Positions 15,648 to 23,872 of a stretch of DNA of 56,245 nucleotides are shown here, in pieces; positions within the stretch are counted from its first letter, which is position 1, and each line of letters begins with the position of its first letter. A program made the translations under genes and the position numbers. The notes under the pieces were generated by a model, which saw only the letters and a list, made by a program, of their open reading frames with translations, made no database searches and was not told the DNA's origin. This DNA is from JAEZVV01 sp036652035 (GTDB taxonomy: Bacteria > Pseudomonadota > Gammaproteobacteria > Burkholderiales > Burkholderiaceae_F), in contig JAVVWR010000012.1 of NCBI GenBank assembly GCA_036652035.1, positions 1 to 56,245 of the forward strand, in the 5' to 3' direction.

Positions 15648-17050
15648 GCGGAGCGGCCAAGCGCCCCATCACGCTCGCGCCCGGTGCCGAAATCGACGGC
15701 TGGGTGCTCGAGAAGCACCTTCACGTCGGTGGCATGGCGACCTTGTGGCAGGCGCGCCGCGCCGACCGCGAGCAGCCCGCCCTGCTCAAGTTTCCGATCC
15801 TGCGCGACGCGAGCGATCCGACCGCCATCGTCAGCTTCGAAGTCGAGACCATGATCCTGCCGCGGCTGCACGGTCCGCATGTGCCGCAGTTTCTGGGCGC
15901 GGGCGGCTTCGACACCACACCTTTTCTGGCGATGGAACTGATCGCGGGCGACTCGCTGCGGGCGCGGATCGATCAGGCGCCGCTGCCGCCGGCCGAGGTG
16001 GCGGCGATCGGCGCCCGCATCGCCACCGCCTTGCACGCGCTGCACCGCCAGCATGTGATCCACCTCGACCTCAAACCCAGCAACGTGATGTTCCGCGCCG
16101 ATGGCAGCGCGGTTCTGATCGACTTCGGCCTGGCACGCCACGACCAGTTGCCCGACCTGCTCGCCGAAGAGTTCCGCCTGCCGCTGGGCACTGGCCCCTA
16201 CATCTCGCCCGAGCAGGTGCTGCAAATCCGCAACGACCCGCGCAGCGACCAGTTCGCGCTCGGTGTCCTGCTGTATTACCTGCTCACGGGCGAACGCCCT
16301 TTCGGTTTTCCGACCACGGTGCGCGGGCTGAGAAAACGCCTCACCGCGCAACCGCGACCGCCGCTCACGCTCAATCCGCAATGCCCACCCTGGTTGCAGG
16401 AAGTGATCCTGCGCTGCCTTGAGGTCGAGGCCGACCAGCGTTACGGCTCGGCAGCGCAACTCGCGTTCGACCTGCAACACCCGGAAGCCGTGGCGCTCAC
16501 CGAACGCGCAACCCGCGCCAACCAGGGCAGTCTGACAGCGCGCTGGCAGCGCTGGTGGCGGGCGCTCGGGCGCGAACCCAAGGCCGCCGGCGCCAGCGCC
16601 CAGCTTCATGCCGCGCCGATCGTGATGGCGGCAGTCGATCTTGCGCAGGATTGGGAAGCGCTGGCCGAGGAAGTCCGAACCGTGGTGCGGCATGTGCTTG
16701 CCGCCAGCCCGGGCGCACGACTGGCCTGCGTGGCGGTTCTCAAGACGGCGCGCATCGGCCTTGACGCGCCCGCGCCCGAAGGCGAGCGCAACCCGCACGT
16801 CAAGAAGCTGATCGAGCTGCGCCACTGGGCCAAACCGCTCGCCCTGCCGACCGAGCGCATCAGCTGCCACGTGCTGGAAGCGCCCGACGTGGCCGATGCG
16901 ATCCTCGACTACGCCCACACCAACCGGGTCGATCACATCGTGATCGGATCGCGCGGACCGTCGACCTTGCGCCGCTATCTCGGCAGCGTGTCAGCCAAGG
17001 TGGTCGCGCAATCGGCCTGCAGCATCACGGTGGTCAAAGTCCGCAGCTGA
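15644..17050 (+). CDS. Ser/Thr protein kinase fused to a universal stress protein domain
   Basis: A 468-residue two-domain protein. The N-terminal kinase (about 15-285) shows a glycine loop (LHVGGMATLWQA), the beta-3 Lys in ALLKFPI, the catalytic HLDLKPSN (about 140), DFGLAR, and GTGPYISPEQ. The residue before the catalytic Asp is Leu, not Arg, so it is a non-RD kinase that should not need activation-loop phosphorylation. The C-terminal part (about 325-468) is a UspA-like domain ending GSRGPSTLRRYLGSVSAKV, the ATP-binding type of loop. No transmembrane helix is seen, so it is cytosolic. It overlaps the metallophosphoesterase by ATGA. Targets are unknown. Confidence 0.92.
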   Translation: MSGAAKRPITLAPGAEIDGWVLEKHLHVGGMATLWQARRADREQPALLKFPILRDASDPTAIVSFEVETMILPRLHGPHVPQFLGAGGFDTTPFLAMELIAGDSLRARIDQAPLPPAEVAAIGARIATALHALHRQHVIHLDLKPSNVMFRADGSAVLIDFGLARHDQLPDLLAEEFRLPLGTGPYISPEQVLQIRNDPRSDQFALGVLLYYLLTGERPFGFPTTVRGLRKRLTAQPRPPLTLNPQCPPWLQEVILRCLEVEADQRYGSAAQLAFDLQHPEAVALTERATRANQGSLTARWQRWWRALGREPKAAGASAQLHAAPIVMAAVDLAQDWEALAEEVRTVVRHVLAASPGARLACVAVLKTARIGLDAPAPEGERNPHVKKLIELRHWAKPLALPTERISCHVLEAPDVADAILDYAHTNRVDHIVIGSRGPSTLRRYLGSVSAKVVAQSACSITVVKVRS

Positions 17051-17206
17051 CGGATGCGGCGGCGCAGCATCGAAACTCAGGGTTTCTACGGCCTTTTGTA
17101 AGCCTCGGGTCAGGCAGGGCGGCGATTGTGCAAGCACTCGGAGGAGACAGAACTGCGCGCGGACAGCGACGCAAGCCCGAGGCAAACCAAGAACCCAGGA
17201 GGCTTC

Positions 17207-18883
17207 ATGTCTGCAACTACCCTGCCACCGGCATCGTCGGGCATGACACGCGAAGAAAAGAAGGTCGTCTTCGCGTCGTCGCTCGGCACGGTTTTCGAGT
17301 GGTACGACTTTTATCTCTACGGCTCGCTCGCGGCGATCATCGCCAAGCAGTTCTTCTCGGGCGTCAACGAGACCGCCGGCTTCATCTTCGCGCTAATGGC
17401 CTTTGCCGCCGGCTTCGCCGTCCGCCCCTTTGGTGCGGTCGTGTTCGGCCGCCTGGGGGACCTGGTCGGCCGCAAGTACACCTTCCTCATCACCATTCTT
17501 CTCATGGGCGCGTCGACGTTCTTCGTCGGCTGCCTGCCCAACTACGAAAGCATCGGCATCACCGCACCGATCATCCTGATCGTGCTGCGGCTGCTGCAGG
17601 GCCTGGCGCTGGGCGGCGAGTACGGCGGCGCGGCCACCTATGTCGCCGAGCACGCACCGGCCGGCCGGCGCGGCTACTTCACGTCGTGGATCCAGACCAC
17701 CGCCACGCTCGGCCTGTTCCTGTCGCTGCTGGTGATCCTGGGCACCCGCACCTGGATGGGCGAGGCCGAGTTCGCCAGCTGGGGTTGGCGGATTCCGTTC
17801 CTGGTCTCGATCCTGCTGCTGGGCGTGTCGGTGTGGATCCGCCTGTCGATGAGCGAATCGCCCGCCTTCAAGAAAATGAAGGAAGAGGGCAAGACCTCGA
17901 AGGCGCCGATCACCGAATCCTTCGGCCGCTGGGGCAACCTCAAGTTCGTGCTGATCGCGCTCTTCGGCATGGTCGCCGGCCAGGCCGTGGTCTGGTACAC
18001 GGGCCAGTTCTACGCGCTCTTCTTTCTCACGCAGACGCTCAAGGTTGACGGCGCAACCGCCAACCTGCTGATTGCTGCCGCCCTGGTGCTGGGCACGCCC
18101 TTCTTCGTGGTGTTTGGCGCGCTGTCAGACAAGATTGGCCGCAAGAAGATCATCATGGCCGGCCTTTTGATCTCGGCCGTGACCTACTTCCCGATCTTCA
18201 AGTCGCTCACGCACTACGCCAACCCGGCGCTGGAAACCGCGCAAATGAAGTCGCCGATCACCGTCGTGGCCAACCCCGACGAGTGTTCGTTCCAGTTCAA
18301 CCCGGTCGGCACCGCCAAGTTCACCTCGTCGTGCGACATCGCCAAGAGCTTCCTGGCGCGCGCCGGCATCAACTACAGCAACATCGCCGCCCCGGCGGGA
18401 ACCACCGCACAGATCAAGGTCGGTGACCGCGTGATCCAGTCCTACGCCGGCAGTACCGCCGACGCCAAGGATCAGAACAAGCGCTTCCTGGCCGAGATGG
18501 AAGAGGCGGTGTTCAAGCAGGCGGGCTATCCCAAGAAGGCCAACCCCGATCAGATCAACATCCCGATGGTGATCGGCCTGCTGTGGATCCTGGTGGTGTA
18601 CGTGACCATGGTCTACGGCCCGATCGCGGCGGCCCTGGTCGAATTCTTCCCGACCAAGATCCGCTACACCTCGATGTCGCTGCCGTATCACATCGGCAAC
18701 GGCTGGTTCGGCGGCTTCCTGCCCACGGTCGCCTTCGCGATGGTGGCGGCCACCGGCGACATCTACTACGGCCTGTGGTACCCGATCGTGATTGCGCTCG
18801 CCACCCTGGTGATCGGCATCTTCTTCGTGCATGAAACGAAGGATGTCGATATCAACGACGACAAGAATTACAACGTGGTCTAA
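17207..18883 (+). CDS. MFS transporter, metabolite:H+ symporter (MHS) family, with large periplasmic loop
   Basis: A 558-residue inner-membrane transporter. The MHS signature is clear: SSLGTVFEWYDFYLYGS (about 24-40), GRLGDLVGRK (about 81-90), QGLALGGEYGGA (about 131-142). The family includes ProP, KgtP and ShiA and typically imports organic acids, betaine or proline with protons. Family members are usually near 430-500 residues; here about 120 hydrophilic residues (about 333-450) are inserted between what look like helices 9 and 10, facing the periplasm and carrying a Cys pair (about 360 and 376). The ATG at 17207 follows CCAGGAGG. A strong terminator follows. The substrate is not determined. 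Confidence 0.9.
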   Translation: MSATTLPPASSGMTREEKKVVFASSLGTVFEWYDFYLYGSLAAIIAKQFFSGVNETAGFIFALMAFAAGFAVRPFGAVVFGRLGDLVGRKYTFLITILLMGASTFFVGCLPNYESIGITAPIILIVLRLLQGLALGGEYGGAATYVAEHAPAGRRGYFTSWIQTTATLGLFLSLLVILGTRTWMGEAEFASWGWRIPFLVSILLLGVSVWIRLSMSESPAFKKMKEEGKTSKAPITESFGRWGNLKFVLIALFGMVAGQAVVWYTGQFYALFFLTQTLKVDGATANLLIAAALVLGTPFFVVFGALSDKIGRKKIIMAGLLISAVTYFPIFKSLTHYANPALETAQMKSPITVVANPDECSFQFNPVGTAKFTSSCDIAKSFLARAGINYSNIAAPAGTTAQIKVGDRVIQSYAGSTADAKDQNKRFLAEMEEAVFKQAGYPKKANPDQINIPMVIGLLWILVVYVTMVYGPIAAALVEFFPTKIRYTSMSLPYHIGNGWFGGFLPTVAFAMVAATGDIYYGLWYPIVIALATLVIGIFFVHETKDVDINDDKNYNVV

Positions 18884-18900
18884 GTCGGCTTCGCGCAACG

Positions 18901-18932
18901 ACCAAGGGGCCCGTCGGGCCCCTTGGTTTTTT
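18901..18932 (+). terminator. Intrinsic terminator after the MHS transporter
   Basis: A perfect 12-bp stem (18901-18912 with 18916-18927) with a three-base loop is followed by a run of T to 18932. It lies between the rightward transporter and the leftward dsbA-like gene. Confidence 0.93.
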
Positions 18933-18945
18933 CCTCCGCCGCGAT

Positions 18946-19578
18946 TTACTTGCGGGCGGCGCGTTCTTTGGCGATCAGCTCATTCATGTACTTGATCGTC
19001 GCCTCGTTCGATCCCGCCATGAAAGGCGCGGTCAGATACTTGCCGGCCACGCCGATCGCCGGCGTGCCATCGACCTGGTAGCTGCGCCAGATCTGGGTGG
19101 CTGTCATCGTCTTCTGGCTCACCAGGAACGAGCCGAAGGTATCGAGCCACTGGCGGCGGTTGACGCCCTGGGCTTCCATGAAATCGGCGATCTCGCTGGT
19201 GTTGGTCATCGGCAGGCGTTGCTCGAGCACGGCCTCGAACACCTTGCTGTGCAGCTTGTCGGTCAGGTTCAGCGCTTCGAGCGTGTAGTAGATGCGAACG
19301 TGCGGCACGCGCGCGTTGTCGAACGCCACCGGCACCCGGCGCACCACGATGTCGCCCGCCTGCTTTTTCTTCCATTCGGCCACCACCGGTTCGAACTTGC
19401 TGCAATGGCCGCAGCCGTACTGGAAGAACTCAAGGATCTCGATCTTGCCCGCCGGTTGCGGCTGCGCCGGGATCGTCTCGAACGGCTTGTCGTGCGAATG
19501 ACCCTGGGCTGCAACGACACCTGAGAGGCTCAGAAGAGCGGCGGCGATGAGGGTGCGGCGGCGAAGCGAAGTCAGCAT
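18946..19578 (-). CDS. dsbA: DsbA-like thiol:disulfide interchange protein
   Basis: A 210-residue periplasmic oxidoreductase. The signal peptide ends SGVVAAQ (about 25). The thioredoxin-fold active site is FFQYGCGHCSKF, CGHC at about 56-59; E. coli DsbA has CPHC. The cis-proline loop GTPAIGV is present near residue 170. It should introduce disulfides in exported proteins, re-oxidised by DsbB. The ATG at 19578 follows AGGAA at good distance; an in-frame upstream start at 19641 would bury the signal peptide. Exported Cys-containing neighbours include the multiheme cytochrome and the MHS transporter loop. Confidence 0.92.
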   Translation of the reverse strand: MLTSLRRRTLIAAALLSLSGVVAAQGHSHDKPFETIPAQPQPAGKIEILEFFQYGCGHCSKFEPVVAEWKKKQAGDIVVRRVPVAFDNARVPHVRIYYTLEALNLTDKLHSKVFEAVLEQRLPMTNTSEIADFMEAQGVNRRQWLDTFGSFLVSQKTMTATQIWRSYQVDGTPAIGVAGKYLTAPFMAGSNEATIKYMNELIAKERAARK

Positions 19579-19754
19579 GGGATTCCTGTGAGGGAGTGAG
19601 CTTGGTCGTTTGATTCTGTTGAAGAGATTGCACGCCCGCACTCCGGGCTTGCCTGAGGACGACGATGTATTGACACCACGTCCGCCGTCAATCCAAGGAC
19701 AATCCCGCGCCCCGTCGCTACAGTCGGACTCCCGTCTTTTGTCGCGAGCTGCGC

Positions 19755-20639
19755 GTGGATACCGCTCTCTCTCTTGTTCATCAGACCTTCGGTGCCGACC
19801 CCGACTGGAAGCAGGTGGTCCTCACCCTGGCCACGCCGATTTTCGTGCTCGCCTTCGTGCTCGAATGGTGGGTGATGCGGCGGCGTCAGCGGCTCGACCA
19901 ATTCCCCCCACGCGAGATCCTGGTCAACCTCGGCCTGGGCAGCCTGTACCAGGTGTTCGAGCTGATCGCCTGGGTCGCCATCACCGGGGTGGCGGCGAAC
20001 TGGGTCTATTCGCACCGGCTGTTCGATATTCCGCTCAACGCCTGGACCGCAGCACCGATCTTCGTCGCGGTCGAATTCCTCTATTACGGGTTCCATCGCA
20101 GCAGCCACCGCATCCGCTGGTTCTGGAGCGCGCACGTGGTTCACCACAGCGGCCAGACCATGAACATGAGCACCGCGATGCGGCAAGGCTTGCTCTACTC
20201 GGTGACCGGCTGGTGGCTGTTTTTCATGCCGCTGGTGTGGCTGGGCGTGGACCCGGCGGTGGTGTTCTTCATGTACGCGATCGATCTTTTCTACCAGTAC
20301 TTCATCCACACCGAAGCGGTCGGCAAGCTGCACCCGGCGATCGAGTACCTCTTCAACACGCCCAGCCACCACCGCGCCCACCACGGCCGCAACCCGGGCT
20401 ATATCGACCGCAATTTCGGCGGCGTGCTGATTGTGTTCGACCGCTGGTTCGGCACCTTCGTCGAAGAGACCGAGCGCCCCGACTACGGCATTCCGCGCCA
20501 GCCGCAGACCCGCAACCCGCTCACGCTCAACTTCCACGAATTTCTCGCCATGTGGCGCGACCTTGCCCGCCCGGGCCCGCTGGGCCAGCGGCTCAAGCAT
20601 TTGTGGGGGCCGCCTGAATGGGAGCGCCCGCAGACCTGA
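19755..20639 (+). CDS. Fatty acid hydroxylase / sterol desaturase family protein
   Basis: A 294-residue integral membrane protein of the FA hydroxylase superfamily, di-iron enzymes that oxidise lipids. The histidine clusters that bind iron are visible: HRSSH (about 115-119), HVVHHS (about 127-132) and HHRAHHG (about 207-213), plus HTE between. Four or so membrane helices surround them. The start is GTG at 19755, with a weak GAG upstream. It is divergent from dsbA and stands alone; the lipid substrate is unknown. Confidence 0.9.
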   Translation: MDTALSLVHQTFGADPDWKQVVLTLATPIFVLAFVLEWWVMRRRQRLDQFPPREILVNLGLGSLYQVFELIAWVAITGVAANWVYSHRLFDIPLNAWTAAPIFVAVEFLYYGFHRSSHRIRWFWSAHVVHHSGQTMNMSTAMRQGLLYSVTGWWLFFMPLVWLGVDPAVVFFMYAIDLFYQYFIHTEAVGKLHPAIEYLFNTPSHHRAHHGRNPGYIDRNFGGVLIVFDRWFGTFVEETERPDYGIPRQPQTRNPLTLNFHEFLAMWRDLARPGPLGQRLKHLWGPPEWERPQT

Positions 20640-20943
20640 ACGCACTGCGGTCGAAGGGAAAGCGGGGAACCGCGGACGGACGCGAAAAAGGCGGTTCTGG
20701 TTGGGCAGGCCGCTTCGCTCGGAGCGTCTTTTCTCCGCGTCCTTCCGCGGTTCAAACCCCTTCCCACACGCTGTTGCGCGTCCGGGACAGAGGCTGAGTG
20801 CTTCGGTTCCCGCCATGGCCCCCGTATTCGAGGGCTTCCACAAATTTGCGGGATGGAAACACTAGACAAGCGAACGCTCCCCGCGACAACCCTAGAATCG
20901 CGCCACAGGCCGCCTCTCCTCCCGCGGCACTTTGGAGCTTGTC
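20640..20943. other. Intergenic region with a long inverted repeat, no gene
   Basis: This 304-base stretch separates the FA hydroxylase gene from the sulfite dehydrogenase. It contains an 18-bp inverted repeat (listed separately) and a TAGAAT -10-like box at 20893-20898 that may serve the sulfite dehydrogenase. No coding signal is seen. Confidence 0.6.
20667..20753. repeat. 18-bp inverted repeat with 51-base spacer
   Basis: GAACCGCGGACGGACGCG at 20667-20684 faces its near-perfect reverse complement (17 of 18) at 20736-20753. A smaller hairpin (CGCT/AGCG) lies inside. The layout resembles dispersed palindromic intergenic repeats in bacterial genomes; only one copy is present in this window. 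Confidence 0.6.
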
Positions 20944-22218
20944 TTGAAAGACCAGGATCAAACCCGCGCCCTGCCCAGCGCCGAGACCCTTGTTGCCTCG
21001 CGCCGCCGCTTTGTGACCGGTGGCACCCTGACCGCCGTGGCGGCCGCCATTGGCGTCCAGATTCCATTTGGCCGCTTCATGCCCGAAGGCTTGGTGCCCG
21101 TGGCCCTGGCCAACACACCCGACGATCTACTCGCCAGCTTCGGCAAGAAGGGCCTGATCGTTCTCGGCGACAAGCCGCTGGTGGCCGAGACCCCGGCCCA
21201 CCTGCTCGACGACGCCGTCACCCCGGTAGCGGCCATGTTCGTGCGCAACAACGGCGGCCTGCCCGACAAGGCCGCGCTCGACCCTGCCAAATGGACCCTG
21301 ACGATCGACGGCGAAAGCGTCGAGAAGCCCGTCACCTTCACCCTGGCCGAGATCAAGGCGCGCTTCCCGCACGTCACCCAGCAGGTGTTCGTCGAATGCG
21401 GCGGCAATGGCCGCTCGGAATTCCAGCCACCCGCCAAGGGAAATCAGTGGACCCATGGCGGCGTCGGCTTCCCCGAGTTCACTGGCGTTCGCCTGTCGGA
21501 CCTGCTCAAGGTCGCCGGCGTGAAGAAGGACGCGGTCTACATCGGTTCGTACGGCATTGACCCGCATCTCTCGGGCGACACCAGCAAGCCGGTGATCTCG
21601 CGCGGCGTTCCGATCGCCAAGGCGATGGAGCCCGAGACCCTGCTGGTGTGGGCCATGAACGGCCGTGAATTGCCGCTGATCCACGGCTACCCGCTACGCC
21701 TGATCGTGGGCGGCGTGCCGGCCTCGGTGTGCAGCAAGTGGCTCAACAAGATCGTGGTCCGCAACAAGATCCACGACGGCCCGAAGATGGGTGGCCACGA
21801 CTACCGCCTGCCCAACAAGCCGGTCGCCCCGGGCGAGGCGAGCGACGACTACGGCATCATGGAAGCGATGCCGGTGAAGTCGATCATCACCTTCCCCAGG
21901 AGCGGCATCCAGCACGCCGCCGGCGCCGCGATGGAAGTGCGCGGCCAGGCCTGGACCGGCGCTGACAAGATCACCGCGGTCGATGTCTCGATCGACTTCG
22001 GCCAGACCTGGCAGAAGGCGACCCTGCTGCCGGCGCGCAACCGCTTCGCACCGCACCGCTTCAAGGCCAACATCCACTTCCCCACCACCGGCTATTACGA
22101 GGTGTGGGCGCGCGCCACCGACAGCACCGGCCGCGGCCAGCCCATGGTCAGCCCGGGCTGGAACACCGGCGGCTACGGCAACAACGCCACCCACCGCATC
22201 GCCGTGCGTGTGGCCTAA
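20944..22218 (+). CDS. sorA: Sulfite dehydrogenase, molybdopterin subunit (SorA/SoxC-type)
   Basis: A 424-residue sulfite oxidase-family enzyme. A twin-arginine signal, SRRRFVTGG (about 19-27), predicts export of the folded, Mo-loaded protein. The Mo-ligand Cys is in FVECGGNGRSEF (about 152); the Moco fold is followed by a dimerisation domain from about 295. It oxidises sulfite to sulfate in the periplasm and passes electrons to cytochrome c. The start is taken as TTG at 20944 with GGAG six bases upstream; an in-frame TTG at 20932 would place the Shine-Dalgarno inside the gene. The next gene, ten bases on, encodes a small cytochrome c, as in SorAB. Confidence 0.9.
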   Translation: MKDQDQTRALPSAETLVASRRRFVTGGTLTAVAAAIGVQIPFGRFMPEGLVPVALANTPDDLLASFGKKGLIVLGDKPLVAETPAHLLDDAVTPVAAMFVRNNGGLPDKAALDPAKWTLTIDGESVEKPVTFTLAEIKARFPHVTQQVFVECGGNGRSEFQPPAKGNQWTHGGVGFPEFTGVRLSDLLKVAGVKKDAVYIGSYGIDPHLSGDTSKPVISRGVPIAKAMEPETLLVWAMNGRELPLIHGYPLRLIVGGVPASVCSKWLNKIVVRNKIHDGPKMGGHDYRLPNKPVAPGEASDDYGIMEAMPVKSIITFPRSGIQHAAGAAMEVRGQAWTGADKITAVDVSIDFGQTWQKATLLPARNRFAPHRFKANIHFPTTGYYEVWARATDSTGRGQPMVSPGWNTGGYGNNATHRIAVRVA

Positions 22219-22228
22219 AGGAGTCGCC

Positions 22229-22621
22229 GTGAAACCGATGCGACAACTCGCGTCCGCCCTCGTGTTCGCCTTCGCTGCGGCGGGGATGGGTGCGGTGGCG
22301 GCGCAGGACAAGGCGGCGCCGAAGATTGATCCGATCATCGACCCCAGCTCGGGCCTGATCGTCGATGGCGACTTCGAGATCGTGAAGGGCTATTGCTCGG
22401 CCTGCCACTCGACCAAGCTGATCACCCAGGCCGGCAAGACACGCGAGGGCTGGATCGAATCGATCCGCTGGATGCAGAAGAACCACGGCCTGTGGGATCT
22501 CGGCCCCACCGAGCCGGGCGTGCTTGATTACCTCGCCAAGAACTACGGCGTGAAGCAGACCACCGGCCGGCGCAAGCCGATCGCGCCGGACCTGATGCCG
22601 CCGCCCGCGCCCAAGTCCTGA
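22229..22621 (+). CDS. sorB: Small monoheme c-type cytochrome, SorB-like partner
   Basis: A 130-residue exported cytochrome c. It has a signal peptide ending GAVAAQ and one heme site CSACH (about 56-60) within KGYCSACHSTK, then WIESIRWMQKNHGLWDL with a candidate axial Met. The start is GTG at 22229, five bases after an AAAGGAG Shine-Dalgarno that begins in the sorA stop region, so the two genes are one operon. It should accept electrons from the sulfite dehydrogenase. A terminator-like hairpin follows. Confidence 0.88.
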   Translation: MKPMRQLASALVFAFAAAGMGAVAAQDKAAPKIDPIIDPSSGLIVDGDFEIVKGYCSACHSTKLITQAGKTREGWIESIRWMQKNHGLWDLGPTEPGVLDYLAKNYGVKQTTGRRKPIAPDLMPPPAPKS

Positions 22622-22646
22622 CCCCCCGGACCGCAGCTCAAGCCCA

Positions 22647-22680
22647 AAGAAGAAGGGCGCCGCCAGGCGCCCTTCTTCTT
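22647..22680. terminator. Terminator hairpin between sorB and the DUF4396 gene
   Basis: A 15-bp perfect stem (22647-22661 with 22666-22680) with a four-base loop lies between convergent genes. The flanking A/T tracts are interrupted (AAGAAGAAG/CTTCTTCTT), so it may work in both directions but less strongly than the others here. Confidence 0.75.
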
Positions 22681-22693
22681 GACGGTCAAGGAG

Positions 22694-23622
22694 TCACATC
22701 GCCGGCTTGATCCCGCTGCGAATCAACCACCCATTCACCACGTACGAGCAGAAAAAGCCCGCGATCATCGCGCCCTGCATCAGCAGCCAGAACACCGGAC
22801 TGGTCGGCGCCACCCGCCCGATGGCCAGGAACAAAACCCAGGCCATGAAGCCATACATGCCGAGCTGCCAGGCCGTCAGCGACAAGACATCGACCCGGAA
22901 CGCTCGCGCGATCGCCGCGCCGGTCGGCAGGTGCAGCATGGGCTGGATCGCCGCGTACTGAAACGCCACGCCAAAGGCCAGAGCCAGAAGGTATTCGCCG
23001 GTCCACTCGCCCATCACCGCGCTGCCGGCGAGCACCCAGGGAAAGAAGAAGAACCACCAGCCACCGACCAGATCGGCCAGCGAACAGCCAGCGCCGCAAT
23101 GCGCGGTGCCCGCTGCCACGCGCAGATAGAACGGGCGCTGGGGACCCATGTCCATCGATTCACCGGGCTGCATCGCCATGCCGGGCTTCATCTTCATGCC
23201 CTTCATCTTCATGCCCGTCATCCCCATGCCGGGCATGGCCGTACCGGCGGGCGACNNNNNNNNNNNNNNNNNNNNNNNNNNNNNNNNNNNNNNNNNNNNN
23301 NNNNNNNNNNNNNNNNNNNNNNNNNNNNNNNNNNNNNNNNNNNNNNNNNNNNNNNCTTCATCTTCATGCCCGTCATCCCCATGCCGGGCATGGCCGTACC
23401 GGCGGGCGACGCACGCCCGGCAAGCCCGTAGAGCGCCAGCCCGAAGACGCTGCCCCACAGCGCCGCCAGCGGCCACACCCACTTCATCACCGCCATCGAC
23501 TGTGGCCGCCGCGAGATATCGAAAGCGACCCAGACCGCGCCCGCCACCGCGATCAGCAAAGACAACCAGGCCCAGGGTGTGAGCGATTGAACAGCGGCAT
23601 GGTCGAGTGTGATGGGTGACAT
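22694..23622 (-). CDS. DUF4396 membrane protein with Met-rich segment, interrupted by an assembly gap
   Basis: A predicted inner-membrane protein of the DUF4396 family. The N-terminal part (start ATG 23622, GGAGGACTC upstream) and the C-terminal part (FQYAAIQPMLHLPTG, AWQLGMYGFMAWVLFLAIGR) lie in different frames because of 100 N at 23256-23355. The 55 bases before and after the N run are identical; removing one copy plus the N (155 bases) leaves exactly 258 codons in one frame, so the gene is intact, 257 residues. A Met/Gly/Lys-rich segment (GMGMTGMKMKGMKMK) followed by HCGAGC suggests metal, perhaps copper, binding. Function is unknown. Confidence 0.8.
23201..23410. other. Scaffold gap flanked by an identical 55-base duplication
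   Basis: Bases 23201-23255 and 23356-23410 are identical and border 100 N. The host reading frame becomes continuous when one copy and the N are removed, so the duplication is a contig-overlap artefact and not a biological repeat. Confidence 0.92.
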
Positions 23623-23872
23623 GAGTCCTCCAGACGCGGCAGGCGGCCGTCCGATGACGACCACGGTAAATCCAGCTTAAGCGCTCGCCCGAGCCGTCAC
23701 CTTTTTATCTACGAGCGTGGTGCGGATCCGACCCACCGCTTCGAGCAGGGCGGGCTCGGTGGCGGCACCCCATGGCCGACCTGACACCGCCTGCTTTGAG
23801 ACGAGATCGGCCATCATCAGCGCTCGGGTCGGCAAACTTTCACTTCCGTCGTTTGACCTCGGAGAGGCCTCG

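Noticed and set aside
23201..23410. 55-base direct repeat as a biological tandem repeat
   Set aside because: The copies border an N run exactly and the reading frame is restored by removing one; it is an assembly artefact.
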